A stretch of 64,000 nucleotides of DNA from Pedobacter changchengzhani (GCF_004354365.1 NZ_SJCY01000006.1:141127-205126); one strand, 5' to 3'. Positions 8,354 through 17,580 are shown, numbered from the stretch's first letter. Numbers and translations: made by a program. Notes: generated from the letters alone by a model not told the origin.

Positions 8354-9979
8354 ATGACCACCACAATACAGTTCGAAAAGCAAACCAAAAACCTCATAGA
8401 CGATTTAAAATCCGTGTGTGCCAATTACGGTTTGGGAAACGACGGAAACGAATTCAAAATTATTACCCAAGTATTTTTATACAAATTTTTGAACGATAAA
8501 TTTGTTCACGAAGTAAAACAGCTCGACGAGAAAATAGCTAAAGCCGATAATTGGGAAGCTGTGCTAAAATCGTATAATGACGATGATTACGAAATGCTTT
8601 TAATGGAAATGAGCGAAAGTACCGCCCGTTTGCAACCCAAACATTTTATCTCGAGTTTATTCGATCGGCAGAACGAAGCCAACTTCTCAGACATTTTTGA
8701 CAACACGTTACTAGATATCGCAAAAGAAAACAGCGACCTATTCTCGGTGTTAACAGAAGGTGGCGAAAAGATTGTTTTGTTCGAAAACATTAGTAAGTAT
8801 GTAACCGACAAGCGGGATGATTTTTGCCGAGCCATTATCAACAAGCTGATTAACTTTAGCTTTGAAAACATCTTCCACGAGAAATTTGATTTTTACGCAA
8901 CCATTTTCGAATATTTAATTAAAGATTACAACACCAACAGTGGCGGTAAATACGCCGAATATTTTACGCCACATGCGGTGGCCAAAATTATGGCCCGTTG
9001 TTTAGTCAATGAAAACGTAAGCAATGTTACCTGTTACGATCCATCAGCAGGCTCGGGTACGCTTTTAATGAATTTGGCGCACCAAATTGGCGAAGATAAA
9101 TGCACCGTCTATTCACAAGATATTTCTCAAAAATCATCCAACCTGTTGCGACTAAATTTGATACTGAACGATTTAGTCCATTCTATCCCGAACATTGTAA
9201 AAGGGAACACCATTTTAGATCCTTACCACAAAGATAAAAACGGCAGACTACAACAGTTTGATTATATCGTTTCTAACCCGCCATTTAAATTAGATTTTTC
9301 TGATTATGTGGCCGATTTAGACAGTAAGGAAAACCACGAACGTTTTTTTGCAGGCATGCCCAACATACCAAAAGCCAAGAAAGACAGCATGGCCATTTAC
9401 CCTTTGTTTTTACAGCACATTATGTATTCGCTCTCAAATAAAGGGAAAGCTGCCGTTGTAGTGCCTACCGGTTTTATTACTGCGCAAAGCGGAATAGAGC
9501 GTAAAATACGCGAAGAAATGGTAGAACGTAAAATGTTACGAGGCGTAGTAAGTATGCCTTCTAATATTTTCGCCACAACCGGAACAAACGTTTCCATTCT
9601 CTTTTTAGATAAAGAAAACAAGAAAGGCGACATTGTATTAATGGATGCTTCTAAATTAGGTACAACCGTTAAAGAAGGCAAAAACCAAAAAACGCTTTTA
9701 TCTACCCAAGAGGAAGATGATATTATTAACATATTTAACCAACACGTTGCCAAAGAAGATTTCTCAGTAGTGGTTTCTTATGAAGATATTAAAGCGAAAA
9801 ACTACAGTTTAAGTGCAGGGCAATATTTTGAAGTGAAGATTGGGTATATAGATATTACCGCAGATGAATTTAAGGCCAAAATGGAAAGTTTTGAAAATAA
9901 TTTGAATGCATTGTTTGCCGAGGGAAATTTATTAGATGTGGAGATTCAAAATCAGTTGAAGGAGTTAAAATATGTTTAA
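8354..9979 (+). CDS. hsdM: type I restriction-modification methyltransferase subunit M
   Basis: This 541-aa N6-adenine methyltransferase subunit uses S-adenosylmethionine and, with HsdS, both modifies self DNA and is required for restriction by HsdR. The N-terminal helical HsdM domain (about 1-150) is followed by the SAM-binding motif I DPSAGSGT (229-236) and the catalytic motif NPPF (308-311). Length agrees with the family. The ATG start lies 36 bp after the last palindrome of the upstream array, within an A-rich leader, so a promoter or transcript-processing signal may sit in the array. Its end overlaps hsdS by 8 bp, which indicates translational coupling. Confidence 0.97.
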   Translation: MTTTIQFEKQTKNLIDDLKSVCANYGLGNDGNEFKIITQVFLYKFLNDKFVHEVKQLDEKIAKADNWEAVLKSYNDDDYEMLLMEMSESTARLQPKHFISSLFDRQNEANFSDIFDNTLLDIAKENSDLFSVLTEGGEKIVLFENISKYVTDKRDDFCRAIINKLINFSFENIFHEKFDFYATIFEYLIKDYNTNSGGKYAEYFTPHAVAKIMARCLVNENVSNVTCYDPSAGSGTLLMNLAHQIGEDKCTVYSQDISQKSSNLLRLNLILNDLVHSIPNIVKGNTILDPYHKDKNGRLQQFDYIVSNPPFKLDFSDYVADLDSKENHERFFAGMPNIPKAKKDSMAIYPLFLQHIMYSLSNKGKAAVVVPTGFITAQSGIERKIREEMVERKMLRGVVSMPSNIFATTGTNVSILFLDKENKKGDIVLMDASKLGTTVKEGKNQKTLLSTQEEDDIINIFNQHVAKEDFSVVVSYEDIKAKNYSLSAGQYFEVKIGYIDITADEFKAKMESFENNLNALFAEGNLLDVEIQNQLKELKYV

Positions 9980-11288
9980 GAGCATTAAGCTTAAAGATAT
10001 TTCTAGAACTATCGGAAGTGGTGTAACTCCATTAAGAAGCAATGCTGATTTTTGGGTAAAGGGAACAATTTCTTGGCTTAAGACGGAACAATTAGGTGAG
10101 CATAAAATCTACGATACTACCGAAAAAATCACGGAATTTGCAGTTAGAAATACATCTATTAAAGTTTTTCCAAAAAATACACTTTCCATTGCGATGTATG
10201 GGGAAGGACGAACAAGAGGGAATGTTTCTATATTAAAAAATGAAATGACAACTAATCAGGCTTGCTGTAATATTGTAATTGACGATACGAAAGCAGATTA
10301 TGAATATGTATATTATTTTCTAAAAACTCAATACCAAAAATTAAGAAGTTTATCGTCTGGTGTTCGAAAAAATCTGAACTCAAACGATATCAAAGAATTC
10401 GAGGTTAAAATACCAAAAAGTTTATTAATCCAAAGACAAATCGCCTCAGTTCTTTCTGCTTTAGATTCAAAAATAGAACTTAACAATAAAATTAATATGG
10501 AGTTAGAAGCGATGGCTAAAACGCTTTACGATTATTGGTTTGTGCAGTTTGATTTTCCCAATACAGAAGGTAAACCTTATAAATCATCAGGTGGCGAAAT
10601 GGTTTATAATGAAGAATTAAAGAGAGAGATACCGAAGGGTTGGGAGGTAAAAGATTTATTGAAAATCGCCTCTTTTACTAATGGTTTAGCTTGTCAAAAA
10701 TTTCGGCCAACAAATGAGAATTATCTGCCTGTTATTAAAATCAGAGAAATGAATGATGGCATTTCTATTAATACAGAAAAAGTTTCAACTGATATACCAG
10801 AAAAATATATAGTCCAGAATGGCGATGTGCTTTTTTCTTGGTCTGCAACTTTAGATGTTAAGATCTGGACTGGCGGAATAGGAGCACTTAATCAGCATAT
10901 ATTCAAAGTTAATTCTAAAGTATATCCTAGGAGTTTTTACTATTTTCAATTACTAAATTATTTAGAACATTTTAAAATGATGGCATCTTTGAGGAAAACC
11001 ACGATGGGGCATATTACTCAAGACCATCTCAAAGAAAGTCGAATTGCATTACCTCCATTAAATTTTATTGAAAAGTTAGATTCGATTCTAAAACCTGTTA
11101 TTGGAAAAATTATTCAAAATAAAATACAAAACCAAGAACTCGCTAAATTAAGAGACTGGCTATTGCCAATGTTAATAAATGGGCAGGTAACAGTTGGAAA
11201 TAATGACTACGTTGTGGAGGATTATTTGGGTATGGCTGCGGCGGGGGAGGTTGAATACAAATTAAATAAAATAGGCAAACATGGCTAG
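9972..11288 (+). CDS. hsdS: type I restriction-modification specificity subunit S
   Basis: This 438-aa protein determines the DNA target. It has the standard layout: a first target-recognition domain (about 1-165), a central conserved coiled coil with QRQIASVLSALDSKIELN and a KTLYDYWFVQFDFP stretch (about 150-205), a second recognition domain (about 220-375), and a C-terminal helix with KLRDWLLPMLINGQV. The two recognition domains differ, so the target is expected to be bipartite and asymmetric. It overlaps hsdM at the start and the 103-aa ORF at the end, by 8 bp each time. No neighbouring spare hsdS or inverted recognition-domain copies are present, so phase-variable shuffling is not indicated. 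Confidence 0.95.
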   Translation: MFKSIKLKDISRTIGSGVTPLRSNADFWVKGTISWLKTEQLGEHKIYDTTEKITEFAVRNTSIKVFPKNTLSIAMYGEGRTRGNVSILKNEMTTNQACCNIVIDDTKADYEYVYYFLKTQYQKLRSLSSGVRKNLNSNDIKEFEVKIPKSLLIQRQIASVLSALDSKIELNNKINMELEAMAKTLYDYWFVQFDFPNTEGKPYKSSGGEMVYNEELKREIPKGWEVKDLLKIASFTNGLACQKFRPTNENYLPVIKIREMNDGISINTEKVSTDIPEKYIVQNGDVLFSWSATLDVKIWTGGIGALNQHIFKVNSKVYPRSFYYFQLLNYLEHFKMMASLRKTTMGHITQDHLKESRIALPPLNFIEKLDSILKPVIGKIIQNKIQNQELAKLRDWLLPMLINGQVTVGNNDYVVEDYLGMAAAGEVEYKLNKIGKHG

Positions 11289-11592
11289 CAAAAAAGAAGA
11301 CTTAGAAAACTATTTGAGATTCCTACAAAATCTAACTGAGGATTTAAGCGATTATCAAGCAAGAAGTGGAAAAAATAAAACAATTAGGGATAAAGAAACC
11401 TCGAAAATCTCTCATGCAGTTACAAAATTTGACAGATATCTTCAAAATAATAAAGGGCTATCAGATTTACTCTTTGAATATCACGGAGGTAATGAATATG
11501 GTTATGACGAAACGTTAAGTTTTAAATATATTGTAAGAGATGTTTCTCGATTTATGGGTTTTCTTAAAGAAAAATTAGCAATAAATGAGTGA
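11281..11592 (+). CDS. hypothetical 103-aa protein between hsdS and mcrB
   Basis: The family is not recognised. The protein is small, charged and largely helical, with a Lys/Glu-rich N-terminal half and a Tyr/Gly-containing centre (YHGGNEYGY at about 67-75). No signal peptide, membrane segment or known catalytic motif is visible. The ATG overlaps the hsdS stop by 8 bp and its own stop overlaps the mcrB-like start by 8 bp, so all three should be translated in a coupled way. That strict packing argues that it is a real gene and probably a partner or regulator of one of the two restriction modules. Which one cannot be said. Confidence 0.75.
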   Translation: MASKKEDLENYLRFLQNLTEDLSDYQARSGKNKTIRDKETSKISHAVTKFDRYLQNNKGLSDLLFEYHGGNEYGYDETLSFKYIVRDVSRFMGFLKEKLAINE

Positions 11593-14044
11593 TTATACAG
11601 AAGCTTTTAAAGACTTTTTCTTAAAAGTTGTTTTGCCAAATAAAACCTCTTACACAGCCTTTTTTAACAAAAACAATTTTGATACAAGAATTGATATTCT
11701 TTTAAAAACGTACAAGAAGTCTTTTGGTTTTAATCCTTTTGAGGTGATAGATGTAACTCAAACGATAAAATTAATAAAGGAAAACTCAAAAGTAAACGAA
11801 AATGATTTTAGATCTTACAGCGAAGCAACAGGAAGTGGTGTGCCGGCCGCAATTATTTCTTTGCATTATATAAATTTTCTATTCTATTTTAATAGAAAAC
11901 TATTATTTAATTCCTTACAAGATTTTATTGATGAAGTCCATAATACAGATTATTTAAAGGGCTTTATTCAGACGTTCCGAGAATTTAGAAGGGTTATGGC
12001 AGGGCAATCAAAAATTGTCAATAAAGAGATTTTATTTGGTAAGGTAAGGGACCAATATTGGTCTATAAATTTAGGCGCAGAAAAGGAAATTCAATATCAT
12101 ATTCATCTATCAAATAATAAAATTAAATACGGTTTAGGCTTTAATTTGCAAGCCTCTCAAAATAATCATGATCCAATTTCAAACGTAATACCATTTAAAG
12201 ATGCTTTTTATTTAAATAGAAGTGATATTGACTCATTTATAATTGATTATGTTTTCTTTGGTAATGATGAAGAAAATTTAAAGAATTTAGTCTATGGTGC
12301 GTTTTCGCTGTATGGTAAGGAGATTGAAGTTAGTAGTACAAAAAAAGAAAATGAGTTCGAAGTAAATGGGCTTAAATTTCTTGAGCTTTTATATGACCTT
12401 AAAAACAAACAATTTAAAGCATATAAATATATTTATGAGAAATCTAAATTGCCAATTAACCAATTAAAATTTGAGAAAAGTATAATGGATATAAAAAGTC
12501 TAATACAGTATAAAAAGCAGGTCATTTTACAAGGCCCCCCAGGCACTGGAAAAACAAGAGAAGCAAAAATCATTGCAAATATGATGACCAATCTCCCGCA
12601 AGAATTTTCTACTGAATATTATAGCTCTGTTTTAACTGAGAATCTACAACTAGCAACTAAAGAAGGATACTCTTTTTCGATTAGCAAAATTGTGCCAAAA
12701 GAAAACCGATTATCTGTTTTGGTTGCTTCGGGAGGGAAATCTTATTCTATAAATTTTAATGAAATCACAAAATGTGTTGAAGGTAAAGCATGGTTGGATT
12801 CTGTTAAGAAATGGGATGCTTCAGGAAATGGTTCGTATTCTGTTATGATTGCCAAATACGTTTATGAGGAGTGGCAAAAGTTTAAAAAAGAAAACGATAA
12901 ACAAGTTAAGATTATTCAATTCCATCCATCTTATACTTATGAAGATTTTGTACGAGGAATTTCAGCGAAGCCAAATGAAAGTGGTGAAGGTGTCTTATAT
13001 AATGCTGAAAATAAAGTATTAGCCTCGTTTGCCAAACTTGCTTTAGATAATTATTTATTTTCCAAAGGTGTGAAAAAGCAGGATTCAACTTTTCAAAACA
13101 AATTAACCTCGTTAATAGAAAATATTACCGCAAACTTCGACGATGGGAAAGAATATTTATTTGGTGATAAAAGTAAAGGACAGATTATAGCTGTAAAGGA
13201 AGATGGGTTTTTATACAGTTTCCCTAATCGCCCAGACATAAAGTATAAACTGCTTTTTGGGGATTTAGAGAAAGTCTATCTTACAAAAGAGAACATTAAT
13301 AAACCTATTGATTTAAGAGATTTAGAGTCAGAAATTGGGCTTGCTATGAAAGGTAAGTATCCTTATTACTACATGTTGTTAAAGCAATTGGAGGCTATCA
13401 AGGATGGCGAAATTAAAGACAACCAGAAAACGGAACTGAAAAATTACGTACTTATCATAGATGAAATCAATAGAGCTAATCTTTCTTCAGTATTAGGTGA
13501 ATTAATTTATGCGTTAGAGTATCGTAACGAAGAGGTAGATAGTATGTATGAAGTAGCGGGTTCTAATAAGTTGGTTTTACCTCCTAACCTTTACATCATA
13601 GGTACAATGAATACCGCAGATAGGAGTGTGGGGCATATTGATTATGCGATAAGGAGACGTTTTGCTTTTGTGGATGTTTTGCCTAAGAAATTGGAAGATA
13701 ATGAGATTGTATTCCATGCTGACTTATTCAAAAAAGTTGCGGAATTGTTTATTACGAATTATGATGAATATGTTTTGAATGATTCAACTCCTTTAAAAAG
13801 ATCAAGTGATTATCTTTCTGCTGAATTTGAACCAAAAGATGTATGGTTAGGTCATTCTTATTTTATCCAAAAGAAAATAAAGGATGATGCTGAAAATGAG
13901 ATTCTTGGACCTTCTGATTTTAGCGTAAGAATTAAATATGAAATTGTTCCTATTTTAAATGAATATGTAAAAGATGGGGTTTTGAATAATAGCGAAGCTA
14001 CACTGAAAAAGATTGAGGAAATTGCAAATTTCAAAACTTCATAA
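11585..14044 (+). CDS. mcrB: McrB-like AAA+ GTPase of a type IV restriction system
   Basis: This 819-aa protein resembles McrB, the DNA-binding GTP-driven motor of the McrBC system, which restricts DNA carrying modified cytosines. It has Walker A GPPGTGKT (317-324), a FHPSYTYEDF motif (446-455), Walker B IIDEINRAN (D626, E627) and the McrB-type MNTADRS signature (675-681) followed by an IRRRF arginine motif. The ~300-residue N-terminal region is not the usual McrB DNA-binding domain and is presumably the target-sensing part. Walker A and B are ~300 residues apart, against under 100 in Escherichia coli McrB, so two insertions sit in the AAA+ core. mcrC follows after 8 bp. The modification recognised is unknown. 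Confidence 0.9.
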   Translation: MSDYTEAFKDFFLKVVLPNKTSYTAFFNKNNFDTRIDILLKTYKKSFGFNPFEVIDVTQTIKLIKENSKVNENDFRSYSEATGSGVPAAIISLHYINFLFYFNRKLLFNSLQDFIDEVHNTDYLKGFIQTFREFRRVMAGQSKIVNKEILFGKVRDQYWSINLGAEKEIQYHIHLSNNKIKYGLGFNLQASQNNHDPISNVIPFKDAFYLNRSDIDSFIIDYVFFGNDEENLKNLVYGAFSLYGKEIEVSSTKKENEFEVNGLKFLELLYDLKNKQFKAYKYIYEKSKLPINQLKFEKSIMDIKSLIQYKKQVILQGPPGTGKTREAKIIANMMTNLPQEFSTEYYSSVLTENLQLATKEGYSFSISKIVPKENRLSVLVASGGKSYSINFNEITKCVEGKAWLDSVKKWDASGNGSYSVMIAKYVYEEWQKFKKENDKQVKIIQFHPSYTYEDFVRGISAKPNESGEGVLYNAENKVLASFAKLALDNYLFSKGVKKQDSTFQNKLTSLIENITANFDDGKEYLFGDKSKGQIIAVKEDGFLYSFPNRPDIKYKLLFGDLEKVYLTKENINKPIDLRDLESEIGLAMKGKYPYYYMLLKQLEAIKDGEIKDNQKTELKNYVLIIDEINRANLSSVLGELIYALEYRNEEVDSMYEVAGSNKLVLPPNLYIIGTMNTADRSVGHIDYAIRRRFAFVDVLPKKLEDNEIVFHADLFKKVAELFITNYDEYVLNDSTPLKRSSDYLSAEFEPKDVWLGHSYFIQKKIKDDAENEILGPSDFSVRIKYEIVPILNEYVKDGVLNNSEATLKKIEEIANFKTS

Positions 14045-14052
14045 TTCTTGGT

Positions 14053-15444
14053 ATGGAGATTACACTTTTTGAACATGGTAAATTAGGCTGTTGTCCTTTT
14101 CTTGATAACGGTAAATATCAATTCGAGAAATACGAAAGAATTGAGGCTAGACTATTCCCATCTAAAAGAAACGATCAAAAATGTTTCAAAATAATTGTAG
14201 GTTCCAATGCTCTGCATCTATCTGCAAACTATTATATAGGTGTAGATTGGTTAATAGAAAATGAACATTTTATACAAGTAAAACCTAAATTAAATAAAGC
14301 AATTCTTGATAGGTTTAATAACGAGGTAAACAAACTAGAAACAGAATTAAAATATGGTAATGAAATAGAACAAATACCTGATAATTTAAATTTTGAAGCT
14401 AATTACAAGGAATTGGATTACCTAAAAATTTTATTAGATGCTTTTAAACATTCCGTTATAGCAGAACATACCAGAGATTTAGTTTTTATTGATTGGAATG
14501 CACCCGAAATAGAGATACAGCAAAAAGATGATGCTTTAACACCTTTTTTGGTGGTTCAGTTTTTAAATATGCTCAAACATATTGTCAGAAAAGGTTTAAA
14601 GAAATCTTATTATAAAGTCCAGGAGAATTTAAACAATAGGATAAAAGGGAAAATATTAGTCGGCACAAACATCAAGCAAAATGTTTTAAAAAACCGATTA
14701 ACAAAAACATATTGCGAGTACCAGCAATTTGGAATAGACCATAAAGAAAATCGTTTTCTAAAAAAGGTGCTTTACTACTGTAGCAATTATGTAAACCAAA
14801 ACGCTGGCTTTTTTGCAGGTAATCAAAAGAGTTTAGAACAGCTAATCAGCTATTGCAAACCCGCTTTTGAATTGGTTAGCGATGAAACCGAAATTACGGC
14901 ATTAAAAAACATCATACACAATCCATTTTTTAAAGAGTATAAAGAAGCCATTAAAATTGGCGAATATATTTTAAAACGTTTTGCCTATAACATTAGCAAT
15001 ACATCTGCGAGCAAACAAATTAAGACTCCGCCTTTTTGGATCGATATGCCTAAATTATTTGAGCTTTATGTTTACCATCATTTGTTGTCAGCATTCAGTG
15101 CAAGTGAAGTTAAATTCCAGTTTTCTACTTATGGCAATATTTTAGACTTTTTGATTACTAAAGCTGGCCAAGAAATGGTAGTGGATGCTAAGTATAAAAT
15201 GAAATACCGTAGCAGTCAAATTCATGAGGATATTAGGCAAGTGGCTGGTTATGCTAGGTTAAATAAGGTTTATGAAGCGTTGAAATTTGATGATTGTAAT
15301 GAGAATATTGATTGCTTAATTATTTATCCGAGCAACGAGGTGCTGAAAGATGATTATAAATTCAAATGCGTTTTAAATGATAATAGTGCTATAAAGGCTT
15401 ACAGACAAGTTTATAAAATTGGGATTCCAATGCCGTATATTTAG
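14053..15444 (+). CDS. mcrC: McrC-like nuclease subunit
   Basis: This 463-aa protein is the nuclease partner of the upstream AAA+ protein. The C-terminal PD-(D/E)XK domain is visible as ILDFLI (D365) and VVDAKYK (D378, K380), followed by a helix with RQVAGYARL that is typical of McrC. The N-terminal part (about 1-250) is the McrC region that binds and stimulates McrB. Length is somewhat greater than Escherichia coli McrC (about 350 aa) but usual for DUF2357/McrC-type proteins in other phyla. The 8-bp spacing from mcrB supports a two-subunit complex. Confidence 0.9.
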   Translation: MEITLFEHGKLGCCPFLDNGKYQFEKYERIEARLFPSKRNDQKCFKIIVGSNALHLSANYYIGVDWLIENEHFIQVKPKLNKAILDRFNNEVNKLETELKYGNEIEQIPDNLNFEANYKELDYLKILLDAFKHSVIAEHTRDLVFIDWNAPEIEIQQKDDALTPFLVVQFLNMLKHIVRKGLKKSYYKVQENLNNRIKGKILVGTNIKQNVLKNRLTKTYCEYQQFGIDHKENRFLKKVLYYCSNYVNQNAGFFAGNQKSLEQLISYCKPAFELVSDETEITALKNIIHNPFFKEYKEAIKIGEYILKRFAYNISNTSASKQIKTPPFWIDMPKLFELYVYHHLLSAFSASEVKFQFSTYGNILDFLITKAGQEMVVDAKYKMKYRSSQIHEDIRQVAGYARLNKVYEALKFDDCNENIDCLIIYPSNEVLKDDYKFKCVLNDNSAIKAYRQVYKIGIPMPYI

Positions 15445-15465
15445 GTTTACCTAAACCAAATAAAG

Positions 15466-15666
15466 ATGCCTAAACACAATGTATTCGTTGATCTACCAAG
15501 GAGAGAACTTGGCAAAATAGATGTTATTTTCGAAATTTTTCAAGATGAGGGAAAATTCGGTGAAATACGTATTTCTAAAGGTGGTTTGGATTATTATCCA
15601 ACTAATGCAAAGAAACCGATCAAAATCAATTGGACTAAATTTGATGAAATGGTAAAGAATCTCTAA
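15466..15666 (+). CDS. conserved small protein, 66 aa
   Basis: The sequence begins MPKHNVFVDLPRRELGKID and ends with an INWTKFDEMV segment. I recognise this as a widespread small-protein family of unknown function with the pattern 'HNV.V.LP.R.LG..D..F....' and a C-terminal 'W.KFDE', often beside DNA-processing or restriction genes. It is predicted to be a compact beta-rich fold with a C-terminal helix. It sits 21 bp after mcrC and 17 bp before the nuclease-like gene, so it belongs to the same operon. No catalytic motif is visible. Family recognition is from memory and not from a search. Confidence 0.75.
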   Translation: MPKHNVFVDLPRRELGKIDVIFEIFQDEGKFGEIRISKGGLDYYPTNAKKPIKINWTKFDEMVKNL

Positions 15667-15683
15667 TTTTTAACTAACCAACT

Positions 15684-16292
15684 TTGGAATCTCTAAAACA
15701 AATAAAAGCCACTCCAAAAACAGGAGCGGAGTGCATCAGCAATGATGGCGACCAAACCAATTATAGCTTGTTAGATTTTTGGCGTTGGAGCGTTTCTGAT
15801 ATTTTAAGTAACGCCACACGTGGTCGATTTGCAGAGTTTATTGTTGGCACGGCTGTGGGTATTAATCCGCTAGATTTACGTGATGAATGGGATGCCTATG
15901 ATATTACTTCGCCCAGCGGAATTAAAATTGAAGTGAAGTCGGCAGCATATATACAAAGTTGGAATCAAAAAGCATTTTCTAAAATCTCGTTTTCTATCAA
16001 GAAGGCGAGATTTTGGGATGCGATTAACAATATGCGCAATGGAGCGCCACAAAGACACGCTGATGTTTATGTGCTTTGCCATTTAAAGCATCAAGACCAA
16101 AATACCATCGATCCGTTAAAAATGGAACAATGGGATTTTTATGTTTTGCCAACCATCCGTTTAGATAATTATACTCGAAGTCAACATTCGATAACCCTAA
16201 ATTCATTAAAGAAATTAGTTGAGCCAGTCGCTTATAAAGATTTAAAAATGGAGATAGAAAAAGCTTATGGCCAGCAAAAAACACCTATCTAA
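15684..16292 (+). CDS. predicted PD-(D/E)XK-like nuclease
   Basis: This 202-aa protein starts at TTG. No in-frame ATG occurs before about residue 116, past the conserved core. The segment RGRFAEFIVG (E51), then EWDAYDI (D70 and D73), a GIKIEVKSAAY strand (E83, K85) and a helix with QSW fits the E...D...ExK layout of the PD-(D/E)XK nuclease superfamily. I recognise similar proteins as conserved companions of restriction loci. It lies 17 bp from the genes on each side. It could be an accessory nuclease for the McrBC module or a separate modification-dependent enzyme. Catalytic activity is inferred from the motif only. Confidence 0.7.
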   Translation: MESLKQIKATPKTGAECISNDGDQTNYSLLDFWRWSVSDILSNATRGRFAEFIVGTAVGINPLDLRDEWDAYDITSPSGIKIEVKSAAYIQSWNQKAFSKISFSIKKARFWDAINNMRNGAPQRHADVYVLCHLKHQDQNTIDPLKMEQWDFYVLPTIRLDNYTRSQHSITLNSLKKLVEPVAYKDLKMEIEKAYGQQKTPI

Positions 16293-16309
16293 ACTTACGC
16301 ACGAAGTCA

Positions 16310-17431
16310 ATGAACATCCACCTCATTAAAACCACCGAATATCCACTCGGAAACTACAAGCAAGTTTTAGAACTGTTGCGAAGCTTTACTGGTCCGATGA
16401 AATTTTTATCGCCGATTGATCGCGTACCCACAGATGATGAAGATGCTCAAAATGCCGCTTTGAATTGGGATGGGAATAACGAGCTAGTACTTGAATGTTT
16501 TGAACATCGCTTAAGCACGGTAAATGAATTGCCGGAGGACTGGCGTGCTTTCTTTAAACGCTGTTCGAATTATCGGAGAAATAATGCCGTTGGCACTTCA
16601 GATTTTGTGATGCTGTTAACAGAACAGCGGAATTTGGCCAATTGGTTCAGCATGTTCGATGGTAAAAATAATGCCTTTATTGATTGCGCAGATTGGGAGT
16701 ATTTCACGAAGTCGCCCAGTACCTATCCAATTGCTTATGAGGTAGTAGCAAATGTACTGCGTACCATCATGTGTCCCAAATTGACGTTGCCCAATCCTTA
16801 TTTCCATAAACAGACCATTGGCTGCATCAATGATTTATGCATGAACAAATCGGAAATATCCATCAAATTACGCACAGCAGATGTTTGTCCAGTTTGCGTG
16901 GAGCGTTTAAACGAGCAGGGTATTGATGATCGAGTTTTAGATCAATGCATTGGTATTATTGAAGGGATTAGATCGCAATTATTGTTTAGAGAAGGCTCTC
17001 GGCGCCCGCGACAATTGAGTGAAATTAAGTTAACAGATAACAACAAATTCTATTTTACGGGATATGGTAATTTGGAATTGAAACTTTTTCCTTTGCAAAA
17101 AGTGCTTTATGCATTTTATTTAAATCACTTAGAAGGTGTCCGTTTAAATGAGTTGAGCGACCACAAAGCAGAACTTTTGTATTGGTATCGCAAATTTTCT
17201 AATGCAGATACGAATGCGCAAATCAATACCCGAATTGCTGATTTAATCAATCCAATTGGATCATCTTTTAGTGAGAAAAAATCATCACTAAATAATAAAA
17301 TAAAAGCATTGCTTGGTGAAAATCTGGCTCAACAGTATAAGATTGGTGGAGAATCTGGCGAAGTGTTTAAAATAAATGTCGATCGCCATTTGGTTGTTTT
17401 ACCAGAGGACCGAAGTCTTACCTACGCTTAA
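16310..17431 (+). CDS. hypothetical protein with predicted zinc site
   Basis: This 373-aa protein is not recognised by function. The middle holds a conserved-looking cysteine set, GCINDLCMN (C172, C177) and ADVCPVC (C193, C196), with H166 nearby, which probably binds structural zinc. The N-terminal ~150 residues lack an HExxH or other obvious catalytic motif. The C-terminal ~110 residues (from about 258, LFPLQKVLYAFYLNHLEGV) resemble a helical domain seen at the end of several Bacteroidota proteins of unknown role, possibly winged-helix-like. It is the last gene of the packed run, 17 bp after the nuclease-like gene, and has the same orientation. Confidence 0.7.
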   Translation: MNIHLIKTTEYPLGNYKQVLELLRSFTGPMKFLSPIDRVPTDDEDAQNAALNWDGNNELVLECFEHRLSTVNELPEDWRAFFKRCSNYRRNNAVGTSDFVMLLTEQRNLANWFSMFDGKNNAFIDCADWEYFTKSPSTYPIAYEVVANVLRTIMCPKLTLPNPYFHKQTIGCINDLCMNKSEISIKLRTADVCPVCVERLNEQGIDDRVLDQCIGIIEGIRSQLLFREGSRRPRQLSEIKLTDNNKFYFTGYGNLELKLFPLQKVLYAFYLNHLEGVRLNELSDHKAELLYWYRKFSNADTNAQINTRIADLINPIGSSFSEKKSSLNNKIKALLGENLAQQYKIGGESGEVFKINVDRHLVVLPEDRSLTYA

Positions 17432-17515
17432 ATAAAAGGTTATGTAACCTGAGTTGTAGAGTTGATTCTCAAAGTTATTCCAGGTTCATTATGACTTTGG
17501 AATGCCGTCATGCTG

Positions 17516-17580
17516 TCCCGATTTTACATCGGGATCAGCATCTTTCTCGCTATAAAGACCCTGATCCCGATGCATCGGGA
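17516..17580. repeat. pair of TCCCGAT palindromes
   Basis: The 283-bp gap after the island contains TCCCGAT-tttac-ATCGGGA at 17516-17534 and the perfect 16-bp palindrome TCCCGATGCATCGGGA at 17565-17580, both within sequence of the 'gtcatgc...gatcccgatg' type. They look like a dispersed intergenic repeat at the edge of the defence island. The first could also work as a weak bidirectional terminator, but no T-run follows. Nothing else is seen in the gap. Confidence 0.6.

Noticed and set aside
9972..11288. Phase-variable hsdS shuffling locus
   Set aside because: Only one hsdS is present, with no inverted recognition-domain copies or recombinase nearby.
16310..17431. Metalloprotease
   Set aside because: The cysteine motif looks structural, and no HExxH or similar catalytic metal site is visible.
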